From Lentilactobacillus raoultii (GTDB taxonomy: Bacteria > Bacillota > Bacilli > Lactobacillales > Lactobacillaceae), in the NCBI RefSeq assembly GCF_900411375.1, contig NZ_LS422986.1, forward strand, positions 1-64,000: a DNA stretch of 64,000 bases, in the 5' to 3' direction. How positions within the stretch are numbered: position 1 is the first letter of the stretch; every line of letters starts with the position of its first letter. Below, piece by piece: positions 35,512 through 44,405 of this stretch. The notes under the pieces were generated by a model. The model saw only the letters and a program-made list of their open reading frames with translations. It made no database searches and had not been told where the DNA came from. The translations under genes were made by a program, and so were the position numbers.

Positions 35512-37800
35512 TCACTCAACGCCCTTTGTCGCAGCAATCATATTCAGTTCTTTCAGCCTTCTGCCGACTAACAAAACGGTAGATAATGATGAAACAACCG
35601 TAATAAGTGTTGCAATCAACAAATTGGGCATACTCAAAATCGGATAATAGACAATTTGATTGGTCGAAAAAGTGGTAATGTACTTGGCTAAAAACCAAAA
35701 GCCGAATGGGACACCAAGACACCAGCCCAGAATTGTAATTGCCACGTTCTCACTAGTGGTTAACGATCTAATTTCACTTCTTTGGAATCCCAAAATTCTA
35801 AACGTCGCGTAATTTCTTGACCGTTCCGTGAAACTAAGTGAGCCTAAATTATAGAGAATAATCACCGCCAATAAAATTCCAAACGCCTGGATTAACAAAA
35901 AGATGCTATTTAGATTTTCAACCATCCTTTGAGCATTTATCCGTTGTGCCTTCATCGACACAATTTTACTGACAGCTGAATCTGCCATAAGTGACTTAAG
36001 CTGGGCGGTTTTACCAATCAAAATCTTGTTCGGCACAAATTTAAAATGATGGTTTTCCCATGTTCGTCGCGTCAAGTACAATCCCTGAACGGCACTGGAT
36101 TTTAAAATTCCCTTTACTTTAAAATCCGCTGATTTAGTTGTTAACGACGGCTTAATCTGAAGCTGATCACCCACTTTAATGTGAGCTGTCTTAGCAATTC
36201 CCTGAGTCACATAGATACCACCATTTTGAACTTTGTGATGGCTAAGAGTTTTTAAGTGGACAAACTTTCCTTTACAGACGATTGTCAATGGCCGATCAAA
36301 TCGACCACGTGGTAAGACGGCAGCTGATAAGGTGGAGAGTGCCTGACCATGCGTCTGCTGAATTAGTCGCTGATTTGTGCGAGCAGAATTCTGTGAGTTG
36401 AGATCGAGTTGTCGTGTATAGGTGAATTCATGACCAAAGTTTTCATTCACTTGATGAGTCATCGAATCTTTAGTGCCAAAGCCGGTCATAATAAGTGCCA
36501 GACCACCAACCACACCAACGATTCCCATCAACATTCTCACTGGATTTCCCAAGCTATCACGCCAAGCCCAGCGATTGCCGATTGGTAGCTTATGCCATAG
36601 TCGTTGCCAAGATTCCAAAAATATTTTTTTAGATTTGCGCGACGAATTGCCCTTTAAAGCTTCGGCTGGTGAAAGATGCTGCTGACTTCTCGAGGCAATC
36701 ATTGCCGAAAATCCACAGATTGCAATTACCAGCACTGCCACAAACAAAGAATTGGTGGTATAAGAAATTTGCCAATTTGGTAACGAAAACATTTTTTCTT
36801 GTGACTTTAAGACAAAGTTTGAAAGAATCGGCGCCATCAACCAACCAAATGCCGTTCCGATAACACCAATGACCAACCCATATAGCGAATAATATAGAGT
36901 CAAAGTGCGATTTGAATATCCCAGCGCACGTAGGGCAGCAATGTCTGATTGCTGAGAATCGATTAATCGTTTAATAGTTGTGTACATGGCCAAAATAGAC
37001 AGTAAAATAAAGATCGCCGAAAACAGAATGGATAGATTTCGAATTTGAGTTACTCGATCAATTGCGGTCGCAATTTCTGGATCCGACTCACGAGTACTTA
37101 GAGTGATAAATTTAGACCCCAAGATTCGTCGAATTTGGCGTTCAGTGTTTTTAGTTTGATGATTTTTTAAGGCTAAGTTAGTCGCTGGCCCAAGGTACCT
37201 AAACTTTTCATTTAAACTTTTTTGACTGATGATTCCGTAACCATAGTTTCGTCTTTGTGGAGAAAGGAAATCTGCCGAACCGGTATAGTACATTTTTTCT
37301 GGAGACTGCATCACATTGACCACGCGTAACTTAACTTTTCGATTTTGATAATGAAAAGTTAAAAAATCTCCTTTTTTCAAATGATTGCTTTGGGCAAATT
37401 CCTTGTTCAAATAGACACCGTTGGCATACTGATTAATTTTATTACCGTTTAAATTAGGTTTGGAAATTCCACTGGCATTCGCAGTTGATAAGTTAACGTA
37501 TCTGACTTGGTGATCAACTTTGGCTTTGACCGAAATTTCAGTGGTTTTAGAAACTGATTTTACGGAAGGTAACCGTTTAATTTGCTGAAATTCATGATTG
37601 GTAATCCCAGTAGTTTGAACCCAAGAATCGGCTAAATTTGATTCGCGCGTATATTGATTAATACTTTGCTGCATCCCATTCCAAGTACCCTCTAAGCCCG
37701 TATAAAACAAAACACTCAAAAATGCCATCAAAAGCACCGAGAAAAACTGCTGCCAGTTTTTTAAAACTGTTCGGATTAGTTTTCGTAACAGAAATTTCAT
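35512..37800 (-). CDS. FtsX/MacB-type ABC permease
   Basis: 762 residues. It has the two-FtsX layout: helix 1 near the N-terminus, a large external domain (about 40-240), three helices (about 250-370), a second external domain (about 450-640), and three closing helices. The EXXALRALG-like turn DIAALRALGYSNRTL and ATFRILGFQRSEIRSL are the usual coupling motifs. Such systems export peptides, lipoproteins or hydrophobic molecules or sense them. Start overlaps the ATPase stop (ATGA). Last gene of the AvrD-like operon. Confidence 0.85.
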   Translation of the reverse strand: MKFLLRKLIRTVLKNWQQFFSVLLMAFLSVLFYTGLEGTWNGMQQSINQYTRESNLADSWVQTTGITNHEFQQIKRLPSVKSVSKTTEISVKAKVDHQVRYVNLSTANASGISKPNLNGNKINQYANGVYLNKEFAQSNHLKKGDFLTFHYQNRKVKLRVVNVMQSPEKMYYTGSADFLSPQRRNYGYGIISQKSLNEKFRYLGPATNLALKNHQTKNTERQIRRILGSKFITLSTRESDPEIATAIDRVTQIRNLSILFSAIFILLSILAMYTTIKRLIDSQQSDIAALRALGYSNRTLTLYYSLYGLVIGVIGTAFGWLMAPILSNFVLKSQEKMFSLPNWQISYTTNSLFVAVLVIAICGFSAMIASRSQQHLSPAEALKGNSSRKSKKIFLESWQRLWHKLPIGNRWAWRDSLGNPVRMLMGIVGVVGGLALIMTGFGTKDSMTHQVNENFGHEFTYTRQLDLNSQNSARTNQRLIQQTHGQALSTLSAAVLPRGRFDRPLTIVCKGKFVHLKTLSHHKVQNGGIYVTQGIAKTAHIKVGDQLQIKPSLTTKSADFKVKGILKSSAVQGLYLTRRTWENHHFKFVPNKILIGKTAQLKSLMADSAVSKIVSMKAQRINAQRMVENLNSIFLLIQAFGILLAVIILYNLGSLSFTERSRNYATFRILGFQRSEIRSLTTSENVAITILGWCLGVPFGFWFLAKYITTFSTNQIVYYPILSMPNLLIATLITVVSSLSTVLLVGRRLKELNMIAATKGVE

Positions 37801-38495
37801 GACCAATTAACCTCCGAGACTTCTAACGGATGCGGGTTATTAATAATTTTGCTAACTTTCCCATCCTTGATGTGCACAATCCGATCACCAATTGGCGCAA
37901 TCTCTGCATCATGTGTGACGATCACCACAGCCGTTTTTTTATTTCGCGCACTTTTTAAAAGTTGAAAAATCTTTTGAGATGTCTGCGAATCCAAGGCGCC
38001 AGTTGGTTCGTCACAAAGCAGCAATGCCGGTTCTTTGGCTAAAGCTCGAGCAATCGCCACCCGTTGCATTTCACCACCTGACAGCTGATCGGGAAAGTTA
38101 TTTTGTCGGTGTTCCAAGCCAACTTTTTTAATCAATTCGTCCACTTGCAAAAGTCGATTTCCATTAAGCTTAGCTGCTATCGCAATGTTTTCTCTGACTG
38201 TTAAATTAGAAACCAAGTTATAGAATTGAAAAACAAACCCAACAATTTTTCGACGGTAAGCTGTTAAAGCGCTATCCGAGTCATTCGAGATTAGCCGCTG
38301 ATTATAAAACACCTCACCGCTGGTTGGCCGATCCATACCACCCAATATATTTAATGTAGTACTTTTCCCAGATCCGCTTGGTCCGAGAATAATCGTGACT
38401 TTATTTGGTTCGATTTCAAAGTTGATATCCCTTAATGCATACGTTTTCGATGCACCATTTTCGTAAATTCGGCTGATGTGATTGATGCTAATCAT
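37797..38495 (-). CDS. MacB/LolD-type ABC ATPase
   Basis: 232 residues. Walker [11 protein letters not shown]-loop [11 protein letters not shown], signature LSGGEMQR, Walker [14 protein letters not shown], switch His VTHDAEIA. Partner of the FtsX permease. ATG at 38495 with GGGG upstream. 21 bases separate it from the P-loop gene. Confidence 0.88.
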   Translation of the reverse strand: MISINHISRIYENGASKTYALRDINFEIEPNKVTIILGPSGSGKSTTLNILGGMDRPTSGEVFYNQRLISNDSDSALTAYRRKIVGFVFQFYNLVSNLTVRENIAIAAKLNGNRLLQVDELIKKVGLEHRQNNFPDQLSGGEMQRVAIARALAKEPALLLCDEPTGALDSQTSQKIFQLLKSARNKKTAVVIVTHDAEIAPIGDRIVHIKDGKVSKIINNPHPLEVSEVNWS

Positions 38496-38516
38496 AATTA
38501 CAATCCCCATTCTTTC

Positions 38517-39290
38517 CTAAAAGTGTGACAGAATTTTAATTTTCTCTTTAAAAGATGGTTTGTGATATTGTTCAATCATCTTTTGTGAAACCATATCTCT
38601 ACTCTTCCTGATTACTTCATTAGCCATTTCCACCGCTTGGGCTACAGGCATGACTTGCGGTAAATGTAGCAAGTTAATGATTTTAGCAACTCTTTCCCTT
38701 TGACTACCGCCAACAGTATAAAATGGTATGTGATAACCTTTAAAAGTTTTTGCTATTTCAATGTCCGACAAGCGTCTATAGCGTTCTGAAACTGGCCTGT
38801 GTCCATCCGGGTCCATTGGAAATTCAATTGGCAAGTGGATAACATGAGTATAGGTTGATTTTGCTCGTTGATTTACTACTTGACCATACGCATTCATATA
38901 TTTTGCCAAAAAACTTCTAGAAGGAAGGCCTAAAATATCCTTAATTATCTGTTGATAAACAGGCGCTCCTGGATTGATGCCAATTTTTAACCGAACCGTC
39001 CCATACACCCATTCATTTAGAACTGAACCATCGGAAATGAAACTTTGATTATGATTCATAAGAATTGATTCTGCTTTAACACGCTGCTCAAATCTACTAA
39101 GACCCAGTGCCATCAATTCTGAAATATCCATATCTTGGAAACGCCGTCCCGGATATAAACTTGTCAAAATTTCTCGAGCAGAAGAGGCATTAACTAACGA
39201 TATGCCAGTTGCTAAAGATAAAGCTGTAGTTGTGGTAGTCTTTCCAGTTGAATAGGTACCTGAAATCACTATACGCTTTTGTTTTTGCAT
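38517..39290 (-). CDS. P-loop AAA_28-like ATPase or kinase
   Basis: 257 residues. P-loop GTYSTGKTTTT at 11-21, a lid-like region with FISDGSVLNEWVYG near 88 and a late basic stretch. The build recalls the kinase part of NadR and AAA_28 proteins, which phosphorylate small molecules. It starts five bases after the AvrD-like gene, so the two are translated together. A role in activating or modifying the product of that enzyme is plausible. No membrane segment. Confidence 0.65.
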   Translation of the reverse strand: MQKQKRIVISGTYSTGKTTTTTALSLATGISLVNASSAREILTSLYPGRRFQDMDISELMALGLSRFEQRVKAESILMNHNQSFISDGSVLNEWVYGTVRLKIGINPGAPVYQQIIKDILGLPSRSFLAKYMNAYGQVVNQRAKSTYTHVIHLPIEFPMDPDGHRPVSERYRRLSDIEIAKTFKGYHIPFYTVGGSQRERVAKIINLLHLPQVMPVAQAVEMANEVIRKSRDMVSQKMIEQYHKPSFKEKIKILSHF

Positions 39291-39295
39291 ACTTA

Positions 39296-40234
39296 TTATT
39301 TCCCCCTCAATAACTGATGTGCCATTTTTGCTTTGAATTCTACAAAATGATTAACGTCAGACGCAGCTACATTTAATGTTCTCCAATTGTCACCATGCAT
39401 ATTTAGCAAATTGGCTTTTTTAATTTCCAGCTCTAAACCAATTTCTGAATTAACACGATATAATTTATGAATATTTAACCTTGCTGTTATTTTTCTTGCC
39501 CAAAAATTAGCCGATTCTCTGCGTGAAATACCATCAAAATGATACGCATCAACTTCTGCAATTTGAGCAAAGATAACCAACCACGAAAGTAGTGAAGTAT
39601 ACTGAGCAAAAGAACTTTCAATGCCGATATAACTCTTTAAACTTGTTGCTAAAACTGCTGCTTGGCAACTCACAAGATTTTTATCTTTAAAAGTGATATG
39701 ATTAATGTTGTTACTTAAATCTCGATAGTGATTTTCAAAAAAGATGGTTGATAATTTTGAATCTAAGCTTTGACGTAAACTACCGTTAGACATTACAGCT
39801 TTCTGATAGTAAAACATTAGTTCAATTCGCATGTTTTCAACGTTCCCTTGAATTGTGTAATAATTTCCATCCTCTACCATATTATGAAAACTAACGTCAA
39901 TATTGTCTAAATTAGTTACCGGAGAATTACCCATTTTCATAGTAAAGCTTGCAAGAATCACATTAGCTAATTCAATTTCAGGATGATACTTTTTAAAAAC
40001 TTTACTTGAAAAAAGAACAGAAATTATTAAAGCGTCAATACTACTTAAGTGTTGTTCGAGAGGCATACCCCTTTCCTTTACAGACCAACTTTTGACTTTG
40101 GAAATTTTTGCTTTTCCACACCATCCATTAGCACATCGTTGAAAACGTAAAATCTTATGTTGAACTTTTTTGTATCCTTCCCCAAAGTATCTTTGATGAT
40201 AGTCACCCAATAATTTATCAATTTCATATTCCAT
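39296..40234 (-). CDS. AvrD-like protein (syringolide-type biosynthetic enzyme family)
   Basis: 312 residues, soluble. Two motifs match what I know of Pseudomonas syringae AvrD: the N-terminal IDKLLGDYHQRYFGEGYKKV (family pattern D-x-L-G-x-x-x-R-[FY]-F-G-E-G-[FY]-K) and HLSSIDALI at 62-70. AvrD makes acyl-glycoside syringolides and is related to the A-factor synthase AfsA, a double hot-dog fold. First gene of the operon with a P-loop protein and an ABC exporter, divergent from HxlR. The ATG at 40234 follows GGGGTGAG. The identity is from motif memory without a search. Confidence 0.55.
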   Translation of the reverse strand: MEYEIDKLLGDYHQRYFGEGYKKVQHKILRFQRCANGWCGKAKISKVKSWSVKERGMPLEQHLSSIDALIISVLFSSKVFKKYHPEIELANVILASFTMKMGNSPVTNLDNIDVSFHNMVEDGNYYTIQGNVENMRIELMFYYQKAVMSNGSLRQSLDSKLSTIFFENHYRDLSNNINHITFKDKNLVSCQAAVLATSLKSYIGIESSFAQYTSLLSWLVIFAQIAEVDAYHFDGISRRESANFWARKITARLNIHKLYRVNSEIGLELEIKKANLLNMHGDNWRTLNVAASDVNHFVEFKAKMAHQLLRGK

Positions 40235-40286
40235 AAAACTCACCCCATGAATATTAATTTGTTGATGTGCTAATATTAAGACATTA

Positions 40287-40303
40287 ACTTTATTAATTAA
40301 AGT
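40287..40303. promoter_or_regulatory. Palindrome ACTTTA-N5-TAAAGT, probable HxlR operator 1
   Basis: A perfect 6-base dyad in the divergent region, repeated with one extra spacer base at 40342-40359. Confidence 0.6.
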
Positions 40304-40341
40304 AGGGAATTTTTTTAAACTTTATTTTACTATTTAAACTT

Positions 40342-40359
40342 ACTTTATTTTGTTAAAGT
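40342..40359. promoter_or_regulatory. Palindrome ACTTTA-N6-TAAAGT, probable HxlR operator 2
   Basis: Same arms as operator 1, centres about 56 bases apart, ending some 30 bases before the HxlR start. A third, weaker half-site TACTTTA-like sequence lies between. Confidence 0.6.
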
Positions 40360-40390
40360 AGACCAATTAAAGAAAGAAGTGCGATTAATT

Positions 40391-40702
40391 TTGGAAAAAT
40401 ACACGTTGGAAGACTGTCCAATTCAACCAGTGGTCAATGTAATTAGCGGTAAATGGACATCCTTAATCCTTTGGGAAATTTCCCAATCCCATAACCACTA
40501 TGGCGATCTCAAACGCCAACTAGAGGGCATTAGTACCAGGACATTGGCTACCCGTCTCAAGACGCTCGAAAAACAAGGGATTCTGGACAGGAATGTCTTT
40601 CCAACCAATCCACCCACTGTCGAATACGTCTTAACAAAAAAGGGAATGGATTTGGCACCGGTTCTCTATGCGATGCGAGACTGGTCGGAAAAGTATAACT
40701 AG
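40391..40702 (+). CDS. HxlR family transcriptional regulator
   Basis: 103 residues. The winged helix domain is evident in PVVNVISGKWTSLILWEI, STRTLATRLKTLEKQGI and VEYVLTKKG. The conserved Cys in LEDCPIQP near the N-terminus is present; in HypR-type members this Cys senses electrophiles by disulfide formation. TTG start at 40391 is preferred, as a GTG four codons upstream touches the ribosome site. Divergent from the AvrD-like operon. Terminator follows. Confidence 0.87.
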   Translation: MEKYTLEDCPIQPVVNVISGKWTSLILWEISQSHNHYGDLKRQLEGISTRTLATRLKTLEKQGILDRNVFPTNPPTVEYVLTKKGMDLAPVLYAMRDWSEKYN

Positions 40703-40727
40703 ACCAATTTATGAAAAAACAAAATTA

Positions 40728-40783
40728 AAAGCGTCAATTTACGTAAGATAACTAATTATCTTTATGTAAACTGACGCTTTTAC
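40728..40783 (+). terminator. Terminator of the HxlR gene
   Basis: AAAGCGTCA...TGACGCTTTT with extended inner pairing (TTAC-TAAGATAA / TTATCTTTATGTAA). Confidence 0.75.
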
Positions 40784-40978
40784 TTAGTTATATTTTTAGA
40801 ATACAGACCATTAAAGGGAATATTGTCGACAATACCCTATTGCAGACAAAGCATTCAGATTGCACAACATTAATTACTTTGCCTACTCAATCATTTTAAA
40901 TGCAGCTAACTAAATCGCCATAACCTTATATTGACAATTAACGTTGGAATAGTATGGTTAGTTTAGGGGGTAATTTAA

Positions 40979-41434
40979 ATGAGCTTTAAAAAATGGCTAA
41001 GCTTTATTTTGGGTATGCTACTGCTAATAATCGGACTGGTTTACGCATTTCAAAGCAACGTCTCGGCGGCCTCACATTCTTCAAGTCAAACTAGTTCGCC
41101 TAAATTAACGCAGTATTTTGACGTAAAAATCTACAATCGATCTCAAAAAATCGTAAAAGAAATGAACTCACTGAAGAAGAAGGGGATTGAAATGGCCTTG
41201 ATACCACTTCCCTACACAGCATTTGTCAAAGCGACTACCGGAAGCCGCGTAATTGTGCGTCAAGGCAAGTTAATTCTTTTTGATCAGGTAGTTAAACATG
41301 GCGTTGGTTTCTTAAAAACTAATCCCAAAAAGTCATTCAACGTTGACCGTCCGGTAACGGCCTATGCTAAACTCCCTCACCACTCTGTTTCAAAGGTGGT
41401 TCATTATCAATTCCAGGATTATCCGGGCTATTAA
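40979..41434 (+). CDS. Secreted or membrane-anchored hypothetical protein
   Basis: 151 residues. Signal sequence MSFKKWLSFILGMLLLIIGL with a possible AxA site near NVSAAS. The mature part is basic. Good ribosome site AGGGGGTAA. Not recognised. Confidence 0.6.
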   Translation: MSFKKWLSFILGMLLLIIGLVYAFQSNVSAASHSSSQTSSPKLTQYFDVKIYNRSQKIVKEMNSLKKKGIEMALIPLPYTAFVKATTGSRVIVRQGKLILFDQVVKHGVGFLKTNPKKSFNVDRPVTAYAKLPHHSVSKVVHYQFQDYPGY

Positions 41435-41477
41435 GTTTCGTAAGTCACTCAACCGGAAGAAGTGTTGGAATAAGCAT

Positions 41478-41515
41478 AAAAAACTCCGAGAATTAAGTTT
41501 CCCGGAGTTTTTTCT
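41478..41515 (+). terminator. Terminator after the secreted protein gene
   Basis: AAAAAACTCCG and CGGAGTTTTTT arms with a 12-14 base loop; bidirectional, also serving tag on the minus strand. Confidence 0.75.
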
Positions 41516-41532
41516 TTGGCAGACGGCCATTT

Positions 41533-42099
41533 TCAAAACGCATTATACAAAAAACAGGTGGTTTCATGATCATTGACCAACCCGGCAGCTTGCATAAACG
41601 AATACACTGTGACCGGGCCGGCAAACGCAAATCCGTCCTTTTTCATTTGCTGACTCATTGCCTTAGCTACGGGAGTCGTCGATGGGACTTCCTCGTGAGT
41701 GGTATAAACATGTTTAATTGGCGTATTGTCAACGAAATGCCAAACGTAATCATTAAACGACTGACCGGCAGCTACCTGTTTTGCAATAATTTTTGCATTG
41801 TTGATAATGGCTAATAGCTTTCGCCGGTTTCGAACGATCGCCCGATTAGCCATTAATTCCGGCAACTTTGGTTCGAAGTACTGAACCGTCTGGAAATCGA
41901 AATGGTCAAATGCTTGATTGAAAGCGGCCCGTTTATTCAAAATCGTCTGCCAACTCAAGCCGGCCTGCATCATTTCCAATGAAAGCAGTTCAAACAATTT
42001 CTGATCTTCATGACAGGGGCGTCCCCATTCCTTATCATGATAGTCCCTCAATAATTGATTATCTGTCTGTGCCCACGAACAACGCTGAATTTTTTTCAT
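41533..42099 (-). CDS. tag: DNA-3-methyladenine glycosylase I
   Basis: 188 residues. It removes 3-methyladenine from alkylated DNA. MKKIQRCSWAQTDN and YHDKEWGRPCHED at the start, LSWQTILNKR in the helix-hairpin-helix zone, and zinc ligands Cys 8, a His near 20 and HETTC at the end are characteristic. Length is normal. Ribosome site GGGAGC. Alone in its transcript. Confidence 0.92.
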   Translation of the reverse strand: MKKIQRCSWAQTDNQLLRDYHDKEWGRPCHEDQKLFELLSLEMMQAGLSWQTILNKRAAFNQAFDHFDFQTVQYFEPKLPELMANRAIVRNRRKLLAIINNAKIIAKQVAAGQSFNDYVWHFVDNTPIKHVYTTHEEVPSTTPVAKAMSQQMKKDGFAFAGPVTVYSFMQAAGLVNDHETTCFLYNAF

Positions 42100-42412
42100 A
42101 GTGTTTTGCTCCCTTCATTACTAATTTATTTGTGCGCTTAACTAAGCTAACTCTAAATTATTCCTGTTGGACTGATACTATTCACAGGTCGTGCCTCATA
42201 TGTATTTTTTAAATATTGAAATGCATAAGATACATCAAAAACTAAATGTGCTCTGCTTTGATCAAATTTGGTAACAAATTTAAGATACAAACGATTGTCT
42301 GAAATGAGGTTGGTACAAAACGGTAAATATATTATAATTTTATCATGAATAGTATTTTAGTCATCATATAGGAATGCGACTTTCAAATTATTACTCAACG
42401 AGGTCCTAAATC
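42100..42412. other. 313-base intergenic stretch
   Basis: AT-rich, no ORF or clear hairpin. It marks the left edge of the AT-rich pair that follows and carries its promoter (a TATAAT-like TTATAATTTTATC near 42333). Confidence 0.4.
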
Positions 42413-42889
42413 ATGAACTTACAGTTAACCGATGTAGAAGCTAAACGACTAATTAAGATGCTAAAAGATGTTTTGCAAGCACATGAAAAAACGCTCCATG
42501 AACGTGATAGTGGTAAATTCATGTTACAATCAAATCAAGCAGATGGAAAAAGAAAATTTCAAGTTAATTATTTTTATGCAACAGACGATATTCACCTAAA
42601 TTTAATTGATTACAAAACAAAACATACATTAGTCCGAATAAATTTAGATTCCCGTTTTCACAACAATTCAAATGGAAAAGTATATGGGCATAGAATCGAA
42701 ATTTTTTCAGAACAAGAATTTGTTAAGAAAAACGATGGTGTTACACAAGTTAAGGCTTATAAGTTACCAATGCTTGGATTACGAGATACGAATGATTTTA
42801 TCCAGGCTTTAAACGAATTCTTGAAATATATAAATGTTCATTCGACCGATAAAATTAAAATATCTATTGAAGCACCATTAGATATTTAA
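42413..42889 (+). CDS. DUF6978-like protein, possible defence-islet gene
   Basis: 158 residues, soluble, strikingly lysine and asparagine rich and more AT-rich than its neighbours. The build is a helical start (LTDVEAKRLIKMLKDVLQAH), a beta-rich middle (FQVNYFYATDDIHLNLIDYK) and a helical end. It resembles DUF6978 proteins that I associate with DUF1828 partners. It lies 30 bases before the next gene. No catalytic motif recognised. Confidence 0.5.
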   Translation: MNLQLTDVEAKRLIKMLKDVLQAHEKTLHERDSGKFMLQSNQADGKRKFQVNYFYATDDIHLNLIDYKTKHTLVRINLDSRFHNNSNGKVYGHRIEIFSEQEFVKKNDGVTQVKAYKLPMLGLRDTNDFIQALNEFLKYINVHSTDKIKISIEAPLDI

Positions 42890-42919
42890 CATCATGTGAA
42901 CACAGAAAGGGGTGCTAAA

Positions 42920-43735
42920 ATGGGAAATACTTTAAGCAAACAAATTGATAACATTGCGTCAGAGTGGCTAGACTTCTTAAAAGAAAGCCACCAATTTAAG
43001 ATGGCCAACGACCACGAGTTACGAGTTAACACCCCTTTTGTTGATCCCTTTGGCGATAGTATTGCATTAATGATTACGCAAAGCGGCACAAGTTATACAG
43101 TCTCTGATCAAGGATATACCATTTGGAACTTAAGTGTTAATGGGGTTAATCTTACTGACAAACAATCAAATAGATTTAGAATTATGCGCTCAATATTATC
43201 CAAAAATAGTGTGAGCATTTCCCAGGCAAACCATGAAATCTATAAAGTAGGGTCTAGACAGGATATTTCACAACTTATTAATGATGTTACTCAAGCAGTT
43301 ATTCAAGTATCTGACCTAGCATACAGTAACAGAAGCAATACTAGAGAGATGTTTCTCGACGATGTAAATTCTTACTTCAACTCAAACAAAGATTCTTTTA
43401 GCTATTTGACCGGAATGTTTTTGCAGGGTCAATCGCAACTTAAGTATAAAATTGATTTTATTTTCAACTTAACTGTTAAGCATAGAAAATTTGCCAATGT
43501 GTATAATTCGCTCTCTAAATCACTAGTAGAGCAACTAATTGGTATTTGGTCTGATACTTTAGAATATCGTAATTCTCAGGGAAATAATAATGTGCCACTC
43601 AATATTATTATTCCTAAAATTGATTCAAAACAGCAACAATTTGCAGATAATCTATCTCGTCACGATATTGAAGTTATTCCGTTTGAAAATAAAGATAAAC
43701 TAAAGGAAGCTTTAGGCATCAAGTCATTAAGATAA
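42920..43735 (+). CDS. DUF1828/DUF1829 two-domain protein
   Basis: 271 residues. The N-terminal DUF1828 pattern is clear at about 35-70: VNTPFVDPFGDSIALMI then YTVSDQGYTIWNL. The C-terminal DUF1829 part begins near residue 150. Both domains are of unknown function and recur in phage and defence neighbourhoods. ATG at 42920 behind AAAGGGG is chosen over an upstream GTG. AT-rich like its partner. Confidence 0.75.
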   Translation: MGNTLSKQIDNIASEWLDFLKESHQFKMANDHELRVNTPFVDPFGDSIALMITQSGTSYTVSDQGYTIWNLSVNGVNLTDKQSNRFRIMRSILSKNSVSISQANHEIYKVGSRQDISQLINDVTQAVIQVSDLAYSNRSNTREMFLDDVNSYFNSNKDSFSYLTGMFLQGQSQLKYKIDFIFNLTVKHRKFANVYNSLSKSLVEQLIGIWSDTLEYRNSQGNNNVPLNIIIPKIDSKQQQFADNLSRHDIEVIPFENKDKLKEALGIKSLR

Positions 43736-43817
43736 AAACTGTCCCTTACTCCAAATTGAGCAAAGAACAGCTTTTTTAATCCTTTTAATTCACTTATTCA
43801 ATCGTTGGAGGAGTCAA

Positions 43818-44405
43818 CTACCGGCGCAATTTATCCCAAATCACCACTTGGTTTGTTGCCAATGACTTGGGCACATCAATAATCCGCTGATTGGCGCTGC
43901 CACGAAATTGAAGCGTTAGATCCTTTTGAGCCAACAGAAAACGGCCATCAACCAGAATATCCAAATAGCTGAGCAAGGCCAATTTATCTTCAGATTCTTT
44001 CATTAATTCATCCCAAGTGTAGCCGGTCCATGACCAGATATCTTTAGTATGACCAAATTCTCGACGAACACGCTTGGCTAATCTAAGACAAACTTGGGTG
44101 TTCAAAAACGGCTCACCACCAAGCAATGTCAGCCCCTGAACGTAGCTTTCCGACATGTCTTTAATAATTTGATCTTCCAGCTCTTGCGTGTAGGGATGCC
44201 CATAATGAAAGTTCTGGGCGACCTTGTTATAGCAGCCGGGACAGTTAAATAAACAGCCGGAAACATATAAACTGCAGCGTACGCCCTCGCCATCCACCAT
44301 GTTAAAGGGCTTGTAACTGGCAATGTATTGCTGACTACGATCTTTTGCCAACCATTGTTTGGGTTTCGGGTTGTTGGGCAGTCTAGTCTTGCGTATCTGT
44401 GTCAT
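43818..44405 (-). CDS. nrdG: Anaerobic ribonucleotide reductase activating protein
   Basis: 195 residues, radical SAM. The cluster motif is CLFNCPGCYN (CxxxCxxC) near residue 51, followed by GGEPFLN. It installs the glycyl radical on NrdD using S-adenosylmethionine. The ATG at 44405 overlaps the end of nrdD by 23 bases, the usual coupling. Confidence 0.93.
   Translation of the reverse strand: MTQIRKTRLPNNPKPKQWLAKDRSQQYIASYKPFNMVDGEGVRCSLYVSGCLFNCPGCYNKVAQNFHYGHPYTQELEDQIIKDMSESYVQGLTLLGGEPFLNTQVCLRLAKRVRREFGHTKDIWSWTGYTWDELMKESEDKLALLSYLDILVDGRFLLAQKDLTLQFRGSANQRIIDVPKSLATNQVVIWDKLRR

Noticed and set aside
43738-43780. Possible terminator after the DUF1828/1829 gene
   Set aside because: Only four base pairs (CTGT/ACAG) can be formed around a long loop, despite a T run.
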